A DNA stretch of 49,552 nucleotides from an uncultured Clostridia bacterium (GTDB taxonomy: Bacteria; Bacillota; Peptococcia; Peptococcales; Peptococcaceae): contig CALXSY010000012.1 in NCBI GenBank assembly GCA_944391285.1, forward strand, positions 1 through 49,552, written 5' to 3'. Shown one piece after another: positions 24,925 to 37,194 of the stretch. The notes beneath the pieces were generated by a model. The model did not search any database, had not been told where the DNA came from, and was given only the letters and a program-made list of their open reading frames with translations. Each line of letters begins with the position of its first letter. Position 1 is the first letter of the stretch. The position numbers and the translations under genes were made by a program.

Positions 24925-25548
24925 ATGAAAGCTATTTTAGGTGAAAAAATTGGAATGACCCAAATGTTTACTCCGGAAGGCAAAGCTGTACCGGTAACTG
25001 TAATTCAAGCGGGTCCCTGCGTTGTCGTCCAGACAAAGACTGCCGATACAGATGGCTATGAAGCAATTCAAGTCTCATACGGCGCTATAAAAGAAAAAAA
25101 TGTAAATAAACCTTTGAAAGGACACTTTGCCAAAGCAAACGCAAAGGTAAGCAGATATTTAAGAGAGTTCCGTGTTGAAAATGCTGGCGATTACTCTTTA
25201 GGACAGGAAATCAAGGTTGATATTTTCCAAGTTGGTGAAAGTGTTGACGTAACCGGCACCAGCAAAGGTAAAGGTTTCCAAGGTTCTATCAAATTGCACG
25301 GTCAGCATCGTGGACCAATGGGACATGGTTCTAAATACCATCGCCGTACCGGTTCTTTGGGTGCGTTAGGTCCCAACAGAGTATTCATCGGTCGTCCCTT
25401 GCCTGGTCGCATGGGCGGCGACAAAATCACCATTCAAAATCTTGAAGTTATCAAGGTTGACGTAGAAAACAATCTGATCTTGGTTAAAGGTTCCGTGCCT
25501 GGCGCAAAGAAAAGCATGGTAACCGTAAAAGCCAGCGTAAAAGCGTAA
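24925..25548 (+). CDS. rplC: Ribosomal protein L3
   Basis: The 207-residue 50S protein starts [19 protein letters not shown] and has the loop [20 protein letters not shown] that reaches the peptidyl transferase centre. The ATG at 24925 has GGAGGTGTGCAAGTA before it; a GTG three codons upstream is inside the binding site. Confidence 0.98.
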   Translation: MKAILGEKIGMTQMFTPEGKAVPVTVIQAGPCVVVQTKTADTDGYEAIQVSYGAIKEKNVNKPLKGHFAKANAKVSRYLREFRVENAGDYSLGQEIKVDIFQVGESVDVTGTSKGKGFQGSIKLHGQHRGPMGHGSKYHRRTGSLGALGPNRVFIGRPLPGRMGGDKITIQNLEVIKVDVENNLILVKGSVPGAKKSMVTVKASVKA

Positions 25549-25576
25549 AACGCATTTAGAAAGGAGGAAACGACTT

Positions 25577-26200
25577 ATGCCAAAAGTTGCTTTATATAAT
25601 GCACAAGGAGCTCAAGTAGGCGATATCGAGCTCAATGACGCAGTGTTTGGAATCGAGCCAAACGAAAGCGTAGTTCATGAAGCAGTAGTAATGCAAATGG
25701 CCAGCTGGAGACAAGGTACTTCCTGCACCAAATCCAGAGGCGAGGTAAGAGGAGGCGGCCGCAAGCCTTGGAGACAAAAAGGAACCGGTCGTGCCAGAGT
25801 AGGCACCATCCGTTCTCCGCTATGGCGCGGCGGTGCTATAATTTTTGGACCTAAACCCAGAAGTTACAGCTACTCTATTCCTAAGAAGAAAAGACGCTTA
25901 GCTCTTTGCTCTGTACTTTCCAGCAAAGTCGCTGAAAATAATATTATCGTAGTAGATGAGCTCAATTTTGAAGCTCCGAAAACTAAAGAAATGATCAAAG
26001 TATTAAATGCTTTGAATGTAGAGGGTAAAGCTTTGGTAGTAACCGGCGATGTTAATGAAAACGTTGCTCTTTCTGCCAGAAATATCCCCGGTGTGTTGCC
26101 TCTCGAGGCAAACGGCGTTAATGTATACGACGCTTTAAATGCCGGCAAAATCATCTTGACTAAAGATGCTGTTGCTAAAATTGAGGAGGTGTTAGCGTAA
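25577..26200 (+). CDS. rplD: Ribosomal protein L4
   Basis: The 207-residue 50S protein has the tunnel-loop sequence [20 protein letters not shown] followed by [16 protein letters not shown]. In other bacteria L4 represses its own operon. Its stop codon overlaps the rplW start by one base. Confidence 0.98.
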   Translation: MPKVALYNAQGAQVGDIELNDAVFGIEPNESVVHEAVVMQMASWRQGTSCTKSRGEVRGGGRKPWRQKGTGRARVGTIRSPLWRGGAIIFGPKPRSYSYSIPKKKRRLALCSVLSSKVAENNIIVVDELNFEAPKTKEMIKVLNALNVEGKALVVTGDVNENVALSARNIPGVLPLEANGVNVYDALNAGKIILTKDAVAKIEEVLA

Positions 26201-26490
26201 TGGAAAAAGAGGCTAGAGACATTATCTTGCGCCCGGTAGTAACCGAGAAATCCGTAGACTTGCTTCAACAAAACAAATACGTTTTCAAAGTAAGAATGGA
26301 CGCTAACAAAATCGACATCAAACGGGCTGTAGAAGAAATTTTCAAAGTTAAAGTTATAGATGTTAACACCATGCGCGTTAAAGGTAAAGAAAAACGCATG
26401 GGTCGCTCCGTAGGCAGAACCAGCGATTGGAAAAAAGCTATCGTTGAGCTGGCTGCCGGAGATTCCATCGAGATTTTTGAAGGTATGTAA
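26200..26490 (+). CDS. rplW: Ribosomal protein L23
   Basis: 96 residues, with [20 protein letters not shown] and an [17 protein letters not shown] loop. It forms the docking site for trigger factor and SRP at the tunnel exit. Confidence 0.97.
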   Translation: MEKEARDIILRPVVTEKSVDLLQQNKYVFKVRMDANKIDIKRAVEEIFKVKVIDVNTMRVKGKEKRMGRSVGRTSDWKKAIVELAAGDSIEIFEGM

Positions 26491-26514
26491 TCAACTTTAA
26501 GGAGGGAAACTCTA

Positions 26515-27345
26515 ATGGCAATCAAGAAGTTTAAACCTACTTCTGCCGGCAGACGTCAGATGACCGTTTCCGATTTCAGCGAAATCACCGCTACCAAACC
26601 GGAAAAATCTCTCGTAGTGCCTTACAAAAAGCATGCCGGACGTAATGCTCAAGGTCGCATTACTGTCAGACATCAAGGCGGCGGTCACAAAAGACAATAC
26701 AGAATTATTGATTTCAAACGTCTGAAAGATAATATTCCGGCTAAAGTCGCCACTATTGAATATGATCCTAACCGTTCAGCACGTATTGCACTGCTCAACT
26801 ACGCTGACGGTGAGAAACGCTACATCATCGCACCAAACGGCTTAAAAGTTGGCGCTACCGTTATCAGCGGTACTGATGTAGATATCCAGATTGGTAATGC
26901 AATGCCGATTTATAATATTCCGGTCGGTACTGTTATCCACAATATCGAATTAAAACCTTTAAAAGGTGCTCAATTATGCCGTGCAGCTGGTACCAGCGCG
27001 CAATTGATGGCTAAAGAGGGCAAATATGCTCACTTACGTTTGCCTTCCGGTGAAGTAAGATTAGTATTGGCAGAATGCCGTGCTACCATCGGTCAGGTTG
27101 GTAACCTTGAGCATGAAATCATCAACATCGGTAAAGCCGGTCGTACCCGTTGGCTGGGTGTTAGACCTACCGTTCGTGGTTCTGTAATGAACCCCAACGA
27201 CCATCCACATGGTGGTGGTGAGGGTCGTGCACCGGTCGGACGCAAGTCTCCGATGACTCCTTGGGGCAAAAAAGCATTTGGTCTCAAGACCCGCAAAAAG
27301 AAAAATATCAACAACAAATATATCGTTACCGCGCGCAAGAAATAA
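26515..27345 (+). CDS. rplB: Ribosomal protein L2
   Basis: 276 residues with the L2 hallmark [20 protein letters not shown] near the peptidyl transferase centre and a basic [11 protein letters not shown] end. Ribosome binding site AAGGAGGGAAACTCTA. Confidence 0.98.
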   Translation: MAIKKFKPTSAGRRQMTVSDFSEITATKPEKSLVVPYKKHAGRNAQGRITVRHQGGGHKRQYRIIDFKRLKDNIPAKVATIEYDPNRSARIALLNYADGEKRYIIAPNGLKVGATVISGTDVDIQIGNAMPIYNIPVGTVIHNIELKPLKGAQLCRAAGTSAQLMAKEGKYAHLRLPSGEVRLVLAECRATIGQVGNLEHEIINIGKAGRTRWLGVRPTVRGSVMNPNDHPHGGGEGRAPVGRKSPMTPWGKKAFGLKTRKKKNINNKYIVTARKK

Positions 27346-27397
27346 TCTTGAGTGGAACTTAAGTTGTATGCTTGTGTGAAAGGAGGCATATTTCTTC

Positions 27398-27679
27398 ATG
27401 AGTAGATCGTTGAAAAAGGGCCCTTTTGTGGAAGAAAAACTCTACAGAAGAGTCGTTGAGATGAATGAGAAGAATGAGAAAAAAGTATTAAAAACCTGGT
27501 CTCGCAGTTCCACTATATTCCCGGAATTTGTCGGACATACCATTGCAGTACACGATGGTCGCAAGCATATCCCTGTATATATCACCGAGGATATGGTAGG
27601 ACACAAATTGGGTGAATTTGCACCGACCAGAACATTTAAAGGCCATGCCGGCAGTGAGAAATCTTCCGGTTCCCGCTAA
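27398..27679 (+). CDS. rpsS: Ribosomal protein S19
   Basis: 93 residues, starting [20 protein letters not shown] and with [20 protein letters not shown]. It lies in the 30S head. The 52-base gap before it is among the larger ones in the cluster. Confidence 0.98.
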   Translation: MSRSLKKGPFVEEKLYRRVVEMNEKNEKKVLKTWSRSSTIFPEFVGHTIAVHDGRKHIPVYITEDMVGHKLGEFAPTRTFKGHAGSEKSSGSR

Positions 27680-27700
27680 TATTAGAGAGGAGGTTTAGCA

Positions 27701-28033
27701 ATGCAAGCAAAAGCTGTCGCTAAATATATCAGAATCTCTCCTCGTAAAGCTGCTCAAGTAGCAGACCTCGTTAGAGGAAAAAGCGTGGGAGAGGCTTATG
27801 CAATTTTGAAATTTACACCTAACAAAGGTGCAGCTATCATCGAGCAAGTATTGAAATCGGCTGTAGCTAACGCTGAACATAACTACAACATGGATGTTGA
27901 TAAATTATATGTAAGCACCATTTTTGTTGACCAAGGACCAAGCTTGAAACGCTTTAAACCCAGAGCTATGGGTCGTGCCGATGGTATAATGAAAAGAACC
28001 AGCCATATTACCGTAATGGTAAGCGAAAAGTAA
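27701..28033 (+). CDS. rplV: Ribosomal protein L22
   Basis: 110 residues, with [19 protein letters not shown] and the C-terminal hairpin [20 protein letters not shown] lining the exit tunnel, where macrolide resistance changes occur in other species. Confidence 0.98.
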   Translation: MQAKAVAKYIRISPRKAAQVADLVRGKSVGEAYAILKFTPNKGAAIIEQVLKSAVANAEHNYNMDVDKLYVSTIFVDQGPSLKRFKPRAMGRADGIMKRTSHITVMVSEK

Positions 28034-28052
28034 TTACTAAGGAGGGAAACTC

Positions 28053-28700
28053 GTGGGTCAGAAAGTAAATCCAAAAGGATTGCGTGTCGGCGTGATCAAA
28101 GACTGGGATGCTAAATGGTATTCCGATAAAAACTATGTAGAACTCCTCCATGAAGACTTGAAACTCCGTAAATTCTTAAAAACTAAATTATATGCTTCCG
28201 GCGTATCCAATATCGTAATTGAGAGAACCGGTACTGCTAAAGTAAGAATTAACATCTTCACTGCCAAACCCGGTATCGTAATCGGCAGAAACGGAGCTGA
28301 GATCGAAGTTCTTCGCAAAGAGTTAGAAAAAATGACCAATAAACAAGTTGACGTACGTATTACTGAAGTAAAACGTCCTGACGTTGACGCACAATTAGTA
28401 GCTGAAGCAACTGCAGCAGCTATTGAAAGACGTACCGCATTCCGCCGTGCTATGAAGCAAGCAATCAGCAGAGCAAAGAAAAGCGGTGCTGAAGGTATTA
28501 AAATTGCAATTTCCGGTCGTTTGGCAGGTGCAGATATTGCACGTACCGAATGGGCCAGCGAAGGTAAAGTTCCTCTGCATACTTTGAGAGCAGATATTGA
28601 CTACGGTTTTGCTGAAGCAGATACTACTTACGGTAAAATCGGTGTTAAAGTTTGGATCTACAAAGGTGAGGTTCTTCCTGAGGCTAAGAAACAAGGTTAA
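28053..28700 (+). CDS. rpsC: Ribosomal protein S3
   Basis: 215 residues: [20 protein letters not shown], then a KH domain with [12 protein letters not shown] (the variable GxxG). It uses a GTG start with AAGGAGGGAAACTC before it. Confidence 0.98.
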   Translation: MGQKVNPKGLRVGVIKDWDAKWYSDKNYVELLHEDLKLRKFLKTKLYASGVSNIVIERTGTAKVRINIFTAKPGIVIGRNGAEIEVLRKELEKMTNKQVDVRITEVKRPDVDAQLVAEATAAAIERRTAFRRAMKQAISRAKKSGAEGIKIAISGRLAGADIARTEWASEGKVPLHTLRADIDYGFAEADTTYGKIGVKVWIYKGEVLPEAKKQG

Positions 28701-28715
28701 AGGGGGCCGTTATCA

Positions 28716-29150
28716 ATGTTGTTACCAAAAAGAACTAAATGGCGCAGACCACATCGTGCCAGCCTCAAAGGCACTGCTCATAAAGGCAACACTGTGACTT
28801 ATGGTGAGTATGGCTTGCAGGCTTTAGATGGTGCATGGGTCACCAGCCGTCAGATAGAGGCTGCCCGTATTGCGATGACTCGTTATATCAAACGTGGCGG
28901 TCAAGTATGGATTAAAATTTTCCCCGATCGTTCCGTCTCCAAAAAACCGGCCGAAGTACGTATGGGTTCCGGTAAAGGTGCTCCGGAGTATTGGGTAGCT
29001 GTAGTTAAACCGGGCAGAGTAATGTTTGAATTATCCGGTGTCAGCGAAGAAGTGGCAAGAGAAGCTATGCGTTTGGCTATGCACAAATTGCCGGTTCGCT
29101 GCAAATTTGTTAAGAAAGAAGAAATGGGTGGTGACGTAAATGAAGGTTGA
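28716..29150 (+). CDS. rplP: Ribosomal protein L16
   Basis: 144 residues: [19 protein letters not shown] and [19 protein letters not shown]. Its last 11 bases overlap rpmC. Confidence 0.98.
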   Translation: MLLPKRTKWRRPHRASLKGTAHKGNTVTYGEYGLQALDGAWVTSRQIEAARIAMTRYIKRGGQVWIKIFPDRSVSKKPAEVRMGSGKGAPEYWVAVVKPGRVMFELSGVSEEVAREAMRLAMHKLPVRCKFVKKEEMGGDVNEG

Positions 29151-29340
29151 GAAATTAAGAGAACTGTCCACCAATGAATTAACTCGCAAAGTTGACAGCT
29201 TCAAAGAAGAACTTTTTAATTTGCGTTTCCAGATGGCTACCGGTCAATTGGAGAATCCGATGCGAATCAAAGAATTGCGCAAGGATATCGCCAGAGCCAA
29301 AACCATTTTGCGTGAACGTGAAATTAAAGAACAAGCATAG
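29140..29340 (+). CDS. rpmC: Ribosomal protein L29
   Basis: 66 residues, two-helix protein: [20 protein letters not shown] and [19 protein letters not shown]. Starts inside the end of rplP. Confidence 0.97.
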   Translation: MKVEKLRELSTNELTRKVDSFKEELFNLRFQMATGQLENPMRIKELRKDIARAKTILREREIKEQA

Positions 29341-29352
29341 GGGGTTTTAGGT

Positions 29353-29613
29353 GTGGAAAGAGCTAATCGCAAAGTCCGCTACGGTGTAGTAGTCAGTGAT
29401 AAAATGGATAAAACGGTAGTTGTCTCAGTAGAGAATAGTTTCCGTCATCCTCTCTATGGCAAAATTACTACATTGACTAAGAAATATAAAGCACATGATG
29501 AAGAAAATATCTGTGCAGTCGGTGATAAAGTAAAAATTATGGAAACACGTCCTTTGAGCAAACAAAAAAGATGGCGTGTTGTAGAAATTACTGAAAAAGC
29601 GACTATCGTATAA
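29353..29613 (+). CDS. rpsQ: Ribosomal protein S17
   Basis: 86 residues with an OB fold: [20 protein letters not shown] and [19 protein letters not shown] start behind GGGGGTTTTAG. Confidence 0.97.
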   Translation: MERANRKVRYGVVVSDKMDKTVVVSVENSFRHPLYGKITTLTKKYKAHDEENICAVGDKVKIMETRPLSKQKRWRVVEITEKATIV

Positions 29614-29644
29614 GTAAAGCTGTTGCCGAAAGGAGGTAACCTAG

Positions 29645-30013
29645 ATGATCCAACAAGAAACCAGATTAAAAGTTGGTGATAACACCGGTGCAAAAGAATT
29701 GTTGTGCATCCGTGTTTTAGGTGGTACAAAACGTCGTTACGCTAGTTTGGGCGATGTCATCATTTGTTCTGTCAAAGAAGCAACACCTGGTGGCGTTGTC
29801 AAGAAGGGTGACGTTGTCAAAGCTGTAGTTGTGAGAACTAAAGAGTCCGTCAGAAGAGCTGATGGTTCCTATATTCGCTTTAGCGAAAATGCGGCTGTAA
29901 TCATCAAAGATGATAAAAGCCCCAGAGGTACTCGTATCTTTGGACCTGTCGCCAGAGAATTGCGTGACAAAGATTACATGAAAATCGTATCTTTGGCTCC
30001 GGAAGTACTGTAA
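29645..30013 (+). CDS. rplN: Ribosomal protein L14
   Basis: 122 residues: [20 protein letters not shown] and [20 protein letters not shown], both invariant in the family. Ribosome binding site AAAGGAGGTAACCTAG. Confidence 0.98.
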   Translation: MIQQETRLKVGDNTGAKELLCIRVLGGTKRRYASLGDVIICSVKEATPGGVVKKGDVVKAVVVRTKESVRRADGSYIRFSENAAVIIKDDKSPRGTRIFGPVARELRDKDYMKIVSLAPEVL

Positions 30014-30037
30014 TGCAGTAATTTGGAGGTGAAATAA

Positions 30038-30352
30038 ATGACTAAGATGAATGTTAAAAAGGGTGACGAGGTAATCGTTATCGCCGGTAAAGATAAAGGC
30101 AAGCAAGGTAAAGTATTATCTGCCAGCCCCAAAAACGAAAAGGTTGTTGTTGAGGGCATAGGTATGGTAAAACGTCATACCAAACCAAGCCAAAAACTGC
30201 CTCAAGGCGGTATTATCGAAAAAGAAGCTCCGATTCATGTCTCCAATGTTATGCCTTACTGCTCCACTTGCAAAAAAGGTGTGCGTGTAGCTCATGTAAT
30301 CGAAAACGGTAAAAAAATCCGTGTCTGCCGTAAATGCGGCAAGGCTCTTTAA
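30038..30352 (+). CDS. rplX: Ribosomal protein L24
   Basis: 104 residues with a KOW motif ([20 protein letters not shown]). The C-terminus carries two CxxC pairs (CSTCKKG and CRKCGKAL), a zinc-ribbon-like end seen in part of the family. Confidence 0.97.
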   Translation: MTKMNVKKGDEVIVIAGKDKGKQGKVLSASPKNEKVVVEGIGMVKRHTKPSQKLPQGGIIEKEAPIHVSNVMPYCSTCKKGVRVAHVIENGKKIRVCRKCGKAL

Positions 30353-30386
30353 TTAGATCCTTACGAGAAAGGAGGCTATAAATTAG

Positions 30387-30926
30387 ATGGCACGTTTGAA
30401 AGACAAATATATCAATGAAGTTATCCCCGGTTTGCAGGAAAAGTTCAACTACTCCAACGTAATGGCTATTCCTAAACTGGATAAAGTAACCATAAATATT
30501 GGCTTAGGTGAAGCTGTTGCCAATCCTAAAGCAGTAGATGCTGCTTTAAATGATTTGGCTGCTATCACCGGTCAAAAACCTGTAGTAACTAAAGCAAAAA
30601 AATCTATCGCAACCTTCAAGGTTAGACAGGGCATGCCTATCGGCGTTAAAGTTACCCTGCGCGGCGATCGTATGTATGATTTTGTTGACAAATTAGTTTC
30701 TATCGCTTTACCCCGTGTTCGTGACTTCCACGGTGTATCTCCGAAATCCTTTGACGGCAGAGGCAACTATAGCCTTGGTTTAAAGGAACAGTTGATTTTC
30801 CCGGAAATCGAATACGATAAAGTTGACAAGGTCAGAGGTTTGGAAATCGTATTTTCCACTACTGCAAAGACCGACGAAGAGGGCAGAGAGTTATTAAAAC
30901 TCTTAGGTATGCCTTTTGCCGGTTAA
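30387..30926 (+). CDS. rplE: Ribosomal protein L5
   Basis: 179 residues: [37 protein letters not shown] and [19 protein letters not shown]. It binds 5S rRNA. Confidence 0.98.
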   Translation: MARLKDKYINEVIPGLQEKFNYSNVMAIPKLDKVTINIGLGEAVANPKAVDAALNDLAAITGQKPVVTKAKKSIATFKVRQGMPIGVKVTLRGDRMYDFVDKLVSIALPRVRDFHGVSPKSFDGRGNYSLGLKEQLIFPEIEYDKVDKVRGLEIVFSTTAKTDEEGRELLKLLGMPFAG

Positions 30927-30956
30927 TTTCACAAAAAATTGTTGGGAGGTAATCCG

Positions 30957-31136
30957 GTGGCTAAGACATCAATGAAAGTAAGAAAAGCGCCTAAATATCA
31001 AGTGCGCGAAGTAAATAGATGCAAAGTATGCGGTCGTCCTCATGCATATATGCGTAAATTTGGCTTATGCAGAGTTTGTTTCCGCGAATTAGCTTATAAA
31101 GGCCAACTGCCTGGTGTCACTAAGTCCAGTTGGTAA
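30957..31136 (+). CDS. rpsN: Ribosomal protein S14, zinc-binding short type
   Basis: 59 residues starting at the GTG at 30957, which has GGGAGGTAATCCG before it; a frame extending upstream would begin in the binding site. Four zinc ligands are C22, C25, C38 and C41 ([23 protein letters not shown]). This is the zinc-containing S14 type (S14Z). Confidence 0.97.
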   Translation: MAKTSMKVRKAPKYQVREVNRCKVCGRPHAYMRKFGLCRVCFRELAYKGQLPGVTKSSW

Positions 31137-31168
31137 AACCCATGTAAGGGAAGGGGGTCGCTTTAATA

Positions 31169-31567
31169 ATGGTAATGACTGATCCAATTGCAGATTTTTT
31201 AACTAGAATCCGCAATGCGAATATGGTTATGCATGAAAACGTTGAAGTTCCGGCTTCAAAAACCAAAGTAGCTATCGCTGAGATCTTGAAAAACGAAGGC
31301 TACATCAAAGATTTCGAACAAATCGAAGACGGCAAACAGGGCGTTATCCGTGTTTATTTAAAATATGGTGCTGACAAAACTAAAGTTATCACCGGTTTAA
31401 GACGTATCAGTAAGCCTGGTTTAAAGGTGTATTGCAAAAAAGACGAAGTTCCCAAGGTTTTGGGCGGTTTAGGTATTGCAATTATTTCCACCTCCAAAGG
31501 CATCGTAACTGATAAAGAAGCTCGTAAATTGGGCTTAGGCGGAGAAGTAATCTGCTACGTATGGTAA
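31169..31567 (+). CDS. rpsH: Ribosomal protein S8
   Basis: 132 residues: [20 protein letters not shown] and the C-terminal [21 protein letters not shown] second ATG two codons in is an equally possible start. Confidence 0.98.
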   Translation: MVMTDPIADFLTRIRNANMVMHENVEVPASKTKVAIAEILKNEGYIKDFEQIEDGKQGVIRVYLKYGADKTKVITGLRRISKPGLKVYCKKDEVPKVLGGLGIAIISTSKGIVTDKEARKLGLGGEVICYVW

Positions 31568-31598
31568 AATATAAGTTTCAGTTTTGGGAGGTGTAAAG

Positions 31599-32147
31599 AT
31601 GTCCAGAATTGGTAAGTTGCCTGTTAAAATTGCAGACGGTGTTGAAGTAAACATCCAAGAAGGCAATTTAGTAACTGTCAAAGGTCCTAAAGGAACTTTG
31701 GTAAAACAGTTGCATCCCGATATGATTTTAGAATCCGCTGATGGTGCAGTGACTGTAAGCTGCCCTAATGGTGATATAAAAAATTACAACAATCTTTGGG
31801 GATTGACCCGCACCTTGTTGAACAACATGGTAATCGGTGTTACCCAAGGATTTGAGAAAAAATTGGAATTAGTCGGCGTAGGTTACAGAGCACAAATGCA
31901 AGGCAAAAAATTGGTGCTCCAAGTAGGCTACTCCCACCCGGTAGAATTTGAACCCGGTGAGAATATGTCTATTGAAACTCCGGCTCCAACTCAAATTGTT
32001 ATCAAAGGTATCGATAAAGAAAAAGTCGGTTCTTTAGCTGCTAATATTCGCGCTGTACGTGAGCCCGAACCTTACAAAGGCAAAGGTATCAGATACGAAG
32101 GCGAAGTAGTGAAACTGAAAGCCGGAAAATCAGGCGGTAAAAAATAA
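31599..32147 (+). CDS. rplF: Ribosomal protein L6
   Basis: 182 residues: [20 protein letters not shown] and the C-terminal [18 protein letters not shown]. The ATG at 31599 follows TTGGGAGGTGTAAAG; an in-frame TTG within the binding site is rejected. Confidence 0.98.
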   Translation: MSRIGKLPVKIADGVEVNIQEGNLVTVKGPKGTLVKQLHPDMILESADGAVTVSCPNGDIKNYNNLWGLTRTLLNNMVIGVTQGFEKKLELVGVGYRAQMQGKKLVLQVGYSHPVEFEPGENMSIETPAPTQIVIKGIDKEKVGSLAANIRAVREPEPYKGKGIRYEGEVVKLKAGKSGGKK

Positions 32148-32185
32148 TTAACTGACAGCTATTTCCGGTGAAAGGAGTGAAAACG

Positions 32186-32539
32186 ATGATCAAGCAAACT
32201 CCCAGAAAACAAATTCGTGCCAAAAAGCACTGGAGAATGCGTGCTAAAATCAAAGGTACTGCTGAAAGACCGCGTTTGGCAGTTTTCAGAAGTACAAAAC
32301 ATATATATGCTCAGGTTATCGATGACACAGTAGGCAGAACATTGGTCGCTGCTTCTACTTTGGAATTTGAAGCTGAAGGAACCAAAACCGAGGCTTCAAG
32401 ACAAGTCGGTGAAATGATTGCAAAGAAAGCATTAGAAAAAGGCATTACAAAAGTAGTATTCGACCGGGGAGGCAACCTTTACCATGGCCGTATCCAAGCA
32501 TTGGCTGAAGGTGCTAGAGAAGCCGGTTTAGACTTCTAA
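32186..32539 (+). CDS. rplR: Ribosomal protein L18
   Basis: 117 residues: [20 protein letters not shown] and [20 protein letters not shown]. It binds 5S rRNA. ATG at 32186 with AAAGGAGTGAAAACG before it. Confidence 0.98.
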   Translation: MIKQTPRKQIRAKKHWRMRAKIKGTAERPRLAVFRSTKHIYAQVIDDTVGRTLVAASTLEFEAEGTKTEASRQVGEMIAKKALEKGITKVVFDRGGNLYHGRIQALAEGAREAGLDF

Positions 32540-32568
32540 TTTGTGCTTTGGCAAGGGAGGGAAAAAAT

Positions 32569-33072
32569 TTGGCAAGAATAGATGCGAGCAAACTCGAATT
32601 GAAAGAAAACGTAGTTCATATTCGTAGAGTTGCGAAAGTAGTAAAAGGCGGTCGCCGTTTCAGCTTCAGCGCTTTGGTTGTAGTTGGCAACGAAAACGGT
32701 ATCGTCGGTGTTGGTATGGGTAAGGCCAACGAAGTGCCCGAAGCCATCCGCAAAGGCGTAGAAGACGCTAAGAAAAATTTGGTTGAGGTTGCTGTTGTTA
32801 AAGGCGACACTATTCCTCATGAAACTATAGGTAAATTTGGTGCAGCTAGAGTTATGCTGCGTCCGGCCAGCGAAGGTACCGGTGTTATCGCCGGCGGCGC
32901 TGTTCGTGCGGTTGTAGAATTGGCTGGTATCAAAAATATTTTAGCAAAATCTTTAGGATCTGACACTAACTTAAACATCGTTAAAGCTACTGTTGAAGGC
33001 TTAGCAGGCTTGAAAAAAGTAGAAGATGTTGCTAAGTTGCGTGGCAAAGCTCCGGAAGAAATTTTGGGTTAA
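32569..33072 (+). CDS. rpsE: Ribosomal protein S5
   Basis: 167 residues from a TTG start at 32569 placed 7 bases after GGGAGG. It contains [20 protein letters not shown] and [19 protein letters not shown]. An in-frame TTG seven codons upstream would encode part of the binding site and is less likely. The two TTGGCAAG strings around the site are a coincidental echo. Confidence 0.97.
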   Translation: MARIDASKLELKENVVHIRRVAKVVKGGRRFSFSALVVVGNENGIVGVGMGKANEVPEAIRKGVEDAKKNLVEVAVVKGDTIPHETIGKFGAARVMLRPASEGTGVIAGGAVRAVVELAGIKNILAKSLGSDTNLNIVKATVEGLAGLKKVEDVAKLRGKAPEEILG

Positions 33073-33085
33073 GGGGGCGGAGATT

Positions 33086-33268
33086 ATGAAATTAAAAATC
33101 ACTTTGGTGAAAAGCGTTATCGGTTATTCCGAGCATCAAAGAAAGATTGTTAAAGCCCTGGGCTTAGGCAAAACTCAAAGCTCTGTAATCCAAGAGGATA
33201 CTCCGAGCATCCGTGGTATGATTCATAAAGTCAGTCACTTAGTCAGTGTTGAAGAAGTGCAAGCTTAA
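33086..33268 (+). CDS. rpmD: Ribosomal protein L30
   Basis: 60 residues: [20 protein letters not shown] and [19 protein letters not shown] at 33086 behind AGGGGGCGGAGATT. Confidence 0.97.
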   Translation: MKLKITLVKSVIGYSEHQRKIVKALGLGKTQSSVIQEDTPSIRGMIHKVSHLVSVEEVQA

Positions 33269-33286
33269 ATATAGGAGGTGTTTTCA

Positions 33287-33733
33287 TTGAAACTCCATGA
33301 GCTCCAACCAGCAGAGGGTTCCAAACAAGCCCCAAAACGTGTAGGTAGAGGTATTGGTTCCGGCTTGGGAAAAACTTCCGGTAAAGGTCACAAAGGTCAA
33401 AAAGCTCGCTCCGGCGGTGGCAAAGGACCTTATTTCGAGGGTGGTCAAACTCCACTGCAAAGACGTATGCCGAAACGCGGTTTTTCCAATGCTCGGTTTA
33501 AAGTTGAATATACTGAAGTAAACGTTGGCATTTTAGACCGTTTCAATGCTGACGAGGTTATCACTCCTGAATTCTTAAAAGAACAAGGTGTGGTTAAACA
33601 AGTTAAAAACGGTGGCATTAAAATCTTAGGCAACGGTGAAGTTACCAAAGCTTTCAAGGTTCAAACCAATGCTATCAGCCAGGCTGCTCAAGCTAAAATT
33701 GAAGCTGCCGGCGGAAGTGTCGAGGTGATCTGA
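33287..33733 (+). CDS. rplO: Ribosomal protein L15
   Basis: 148 residues from a TTG start with AGGAGGTGTTTTCA before it. [20 protein letters not shown] and the [17 protein letters not shown] stretch are typical. The stop codon shares one base with the secY start. Confidence 0.97.
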   Translation: MKLHELQPAEGSKQAPKRVGRGIGSGLGKTSGKGHKGQKARSGGGKGPYFEGGQTPLQRRMPKRGFSNARFKVEYTEVNVGILDRFNADEVITPEFLKEQGVVKQVKNGGIKILGNGEVTKAFKVQTNAISQAAQAKIEAAGGSVEVI

Positions 33734-34980
33734 TGTTATCTACCTTGCGCGCTGCTTTAAAAGTAGAAGAAGTTCGTAAAAAGATTATTTTTACGTTATT
33801 GATGTTTCTGGTATTCCGTATTGGTGCACATATTCCTGTTCCCGGAATCGACAATTCCATTATCCAGCAATTAACCAGTCAAGCTAAAATTTTAGGCTTC
33901 TTTGATATGGTTGCCGGTGGTGCTTTCAGCAATTTCTCCATTTTTGCGATGAGTATCACTCCTTATATCAATGCATCCATTATCATGCAGTTGTTGACTG
34001 TTATCGTGCCTAGATTAGAGCAGCTGGCTAAGGAAGACCGCAAGAAAATGGCAGAGTACACTCGCTATTTAACTGTTGTTTTAGGCTTGGTTCAAGCTAT
34101 CGGTCTTTCTTTTGGTTTCAGAAGCGCTTTAGTTAATGATTCCATTGGAAGCATGGCTTTAGTTGCTTTGACTTTAACTGCTGGTACGGCTTGTTTGATG
34201 TGGATTGGTGAAAGTATTACTGAGAAGGGCATTGGCAATGGTATCAGCTTGATCATCTTTGCCGGTATCGTTTCTCAGATTCCTTCCGGCGCCATTTACT
34301 TAGCTAGTTACGCTATGCAGGGCGGCGCTGCAATTCTTTCCGTTATCGCATTCTTTGCTATCGCTATTGTTTCTATCTTAGTGGTAGTATTGGTGCATGA
34401 AGGCGAAAGAAGGGTGCCGGTACAGTATGCTAAACGGGTGGTAGGACGTAAAGTATACGGTGGTCAATCGACTCATATTCCTATCAAAGTTAACTCTGCC
34501 GGAGTTATCCCGGTAATCTTCGCAATGTCTATCCTGATGTTCCCGGCTACTATCGCCGGCTTCTTCCCGGACAACGGCGTTGCTACCTGGATTGCCAATA
34601 ACTTTACTACCGGCAACTGGTTCTACAATGTTCTTTACATGCTCCTGATTATCTTCTTTACCTATTTCTACTCCTCAATCACCTTTAACCCGATTGATGT
34701 AGCAGACAATATTAAGAAAAACGGTGGATTTATCCCGGGCTTGCGTCCAGGCAGACCTACTTCTGAATACATCACCAAAATCATGAGCAGAATCACATTA
34801 TTTGGTGCAATCTTCTTGGCTATCATTGCAGTATTGCCAAGCGTGCTTTCTACCTTCACCGGTTTGGATTTATCCTTCGGTGGTACCGCTTTATTGATCG
34901 TTGTCGGCGTTGCCTTAGACACTATGAAGCAAATGGAAGCAACCTTGATGATGCGCAGTTACCAAGGATTTATGAAATAA
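33733..34980 (+). CDS. secY: Protein translocase channel subunit SecY
   Basis: The 415-residue membrane protein forms the SecYEG pore. About ten hydrophobic segments are visible; family motifs include FRIGAHIPVPGI, ITPYINASIIMQLL, GERRVPVQYAKR and GIRPGRPT-like LRPGRPTSEYI. It starts at the last base of the rplO stop, so it is made with the ribosomal proteins of the spc block. Confidence 0.97.
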   Translation: MLSTLRAALKVEEVRKKIIFTLLMFLVFRIGAHIPVPGIDNSIIQQLTSQAKILGFFDMVAGGAFSNFSIFAMSITPYINASIIMQLLTVIVPRLEQLAKEDRKKMAEYTRYLTVVLGLVQAIGLSFGFRSALVNDSIGSMALVALTLTAGTACLMWIGESITEKGIGNGISLIIFAGIVSQIPSGAIYLASYAMQGGAAILSVIAFFAIAIVSILVVVLVHEGERRVPVQYAKRVVGRKVYGGQSTHIPIKVNSAGVIPVIFAMSILMFPATIAGFFPDNGVATWIANNFTTGNWFYNVLYMLLIIFFTYFYSSITFNPIDVADNIKKNGGFIPGLRPGRPTSEYITKIMSRITLFGAIFLAIIAVLPSVLSTFTGLDLSFGGTALLIVVGVALDTMKQMEATLMMRSYQGFMK

Positions 34981-35640
<660 letters not shown>

Positions 35641-35642
35641 TT

Positions 35643-36389
35643 ATGCTGGAGCAAAAGTCCGAGCGTGAATTAATTTATATGCGTGATGCCGGTCGGATTG
35701 TGGCTGAAACTCACCGTGAATTAAAAAACGCCTTAAGAATCGGGATGACTACCAAAGAATTAGACCAAATTGCTGATGATTATATTAGAAGCAAGGGAGC
35801 CGTGCCCAGCTTTAAAGGCTACAGCGGCTACCCGGCGTCTATTTGTGCCTCGGTCAACGAGGTGGTAGTACATGGAATTCCCAATGACGAACCATTGCTG
35901 GAGGGAGACATCGTCAGTTTAGATATCGGAGCGATATTAAACGGCTATAACGGCGATGCGGCGCAAACCTTGCCGGTAGGGGAAATCTCCGAGCTTGCAC
36001 AGCGGCTGCTGCAAGTAACGGAAGAGAGTCTTTACAAAGGCATCGAGCAAGCGCTGGTGGGCAACCGCCTATTTGACATCTCTCATGCAGTGCAGGAGCA
36101 TGTGGAAGCAAACGGTTTTTCAGTAGTTCGAGATTTTTGCGGACACGGCATCGGCCGAGCCATGCATGAGTCGCCTAACATACCTAATTATGGTCGCCCT
36201 GGGCACGGGCCTCGTTTGAAAGCTGGTTATTGTTTGGCCATTGAGCCTATGGTGAACGTGGGTACTTACGAAGTCAGTGTATTGGAGGATGACTGGACTA
36301 CCGTTACCGATGACGGTCAGTTATCCGCTCATTTTGAACACTCTGTAGCAGTGACTGAGGAAGGGCCGATAATTTTAACTGAGCTATAA
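35643..36389 (+). CDS. map: Methionine aminopeptidase, type I
   Basis: The 248-residue enzyme removes initiator methionine. All five metal ligands are seen: D94, D105, H168, E201 and E232, plus the substrate-site H79. Starts 2 bases after the adk stop. Confidence 0.97.
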   Translation: MLEQKSERELIYMRDAGRIVAETHRELKNALRIGMTTKELDQIADDYIRSKGAVPSFKGYSGYPASICASVNEVVVHGIPNDEPLLEGDIVSLDIGAILNGYNGDAAQTLPVGEISELAQRLLQVTEESLYKGIEQALVGNRLFDISHAVQEHVEANGFSVVRDFCGHGIGRAMHESPNIPNYGRPGHGPRLKAGYCLAIEPMVNVGTYEVSVLEDDWTTVTDDGQLSAHFEHSVAVTEEGPIILTEL

Positions 36390-36419
36390 CAGAGCAGAAT
36401 TGTTTTGGAGGGGTAGAAA

Positions 36420-36635
36420 ATGTCCAAGGACGTTATTGAGGTTGAAGGTACTGTAATAGAGCCATTGCCAAATGCGATGTTTAATGTCGAGTTGGAAAAT
36501 GGACATAAAGTGCTAGCCCATGTTTCCGGCAAAATCCGCATGAACTTCATCAAAATTTTGCCCGGAGATAAAGTAACGGTTGAATTATCACCATATGATT
36601 TGACCAGAGGGCGGATCACTTATAGATTTAAGTAA
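36420..36635 (+). CDS. infA: Translation initiation factor IF-1
   Basis: 71 residues, a single OB fold: [20 protein letters not shown] and [20 protein letters not shown], ending RGRITYRFK. It blocks the A site during initiation. Ribosome binding site TTGGAGGGGTAGAAA. Confidence 0.98.
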   Translation: MSKDVIEVEGTVIEPLPNAMFNVELENGHKVLAHVSGKIRMNFIKILPGDKVTVELSPYDLTRGRITYRFK

Positions 36636-36638
36636 TGA

Positions 36639-36767
<129 letters not shown>

Positions 36768-36812
36768 TAAGATCAGAAGACAGAAGCTTCTCGTAGGAGG
36801 TGCAATTAATTA

Positions 36813-37181
36813 ATGGCAAGAATAGTGGGTATCGATTTACCTAGAGAAAAGCGTGTTGTCATAGGCTTAACCTACATCTATGGTATCGGCAGACCAACTG
36901 CTGAGAAAATTGTAGCGGAAGCTAATGTTAATCCGGACACCCGTGTTCGTGATTTAACAGATGATGAAGTAGCTAGACTCAGAGAGCAAGTTGCTAAATA
37001 CAAAACCGAAGGTGATTTGCGCCGTGAGGTTTCTTTGAATATTAAGCGTTTGACCGAAATTGGCTGCTACCGCGGTGTAAGACATCGTAAGAGTTTGCCG
37101 GTTAGAGGACAGCGTACCAAAACCAATGCTCGTACTCGTAAGGGCAAGATTAAAGCTGTCGGCGCTAAACGCAAGAAATAA
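36813..37181 (+). CDS. rpsM: Ribosomal protein S13
   Basis: 122 residues: [20 protein letters not shown] and the basic tail [17 protein letters not shown] behind GTAGGAGGTGCAATTAATTA. Confidence 0.98.
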   Translation: MARIVGIDLPREKRVVIGLTYIYGIGRPTAEKIVAEANVNPDTRVRDLTDDEVARLREQVAKYKTEGDLRREVSLNIKRLTEIGCYRGVRHRKSLPVRGQRTKTNARTRKGKIKAVGAKRKK

Positions 37182-37194
37182 GGGGTGAATATAA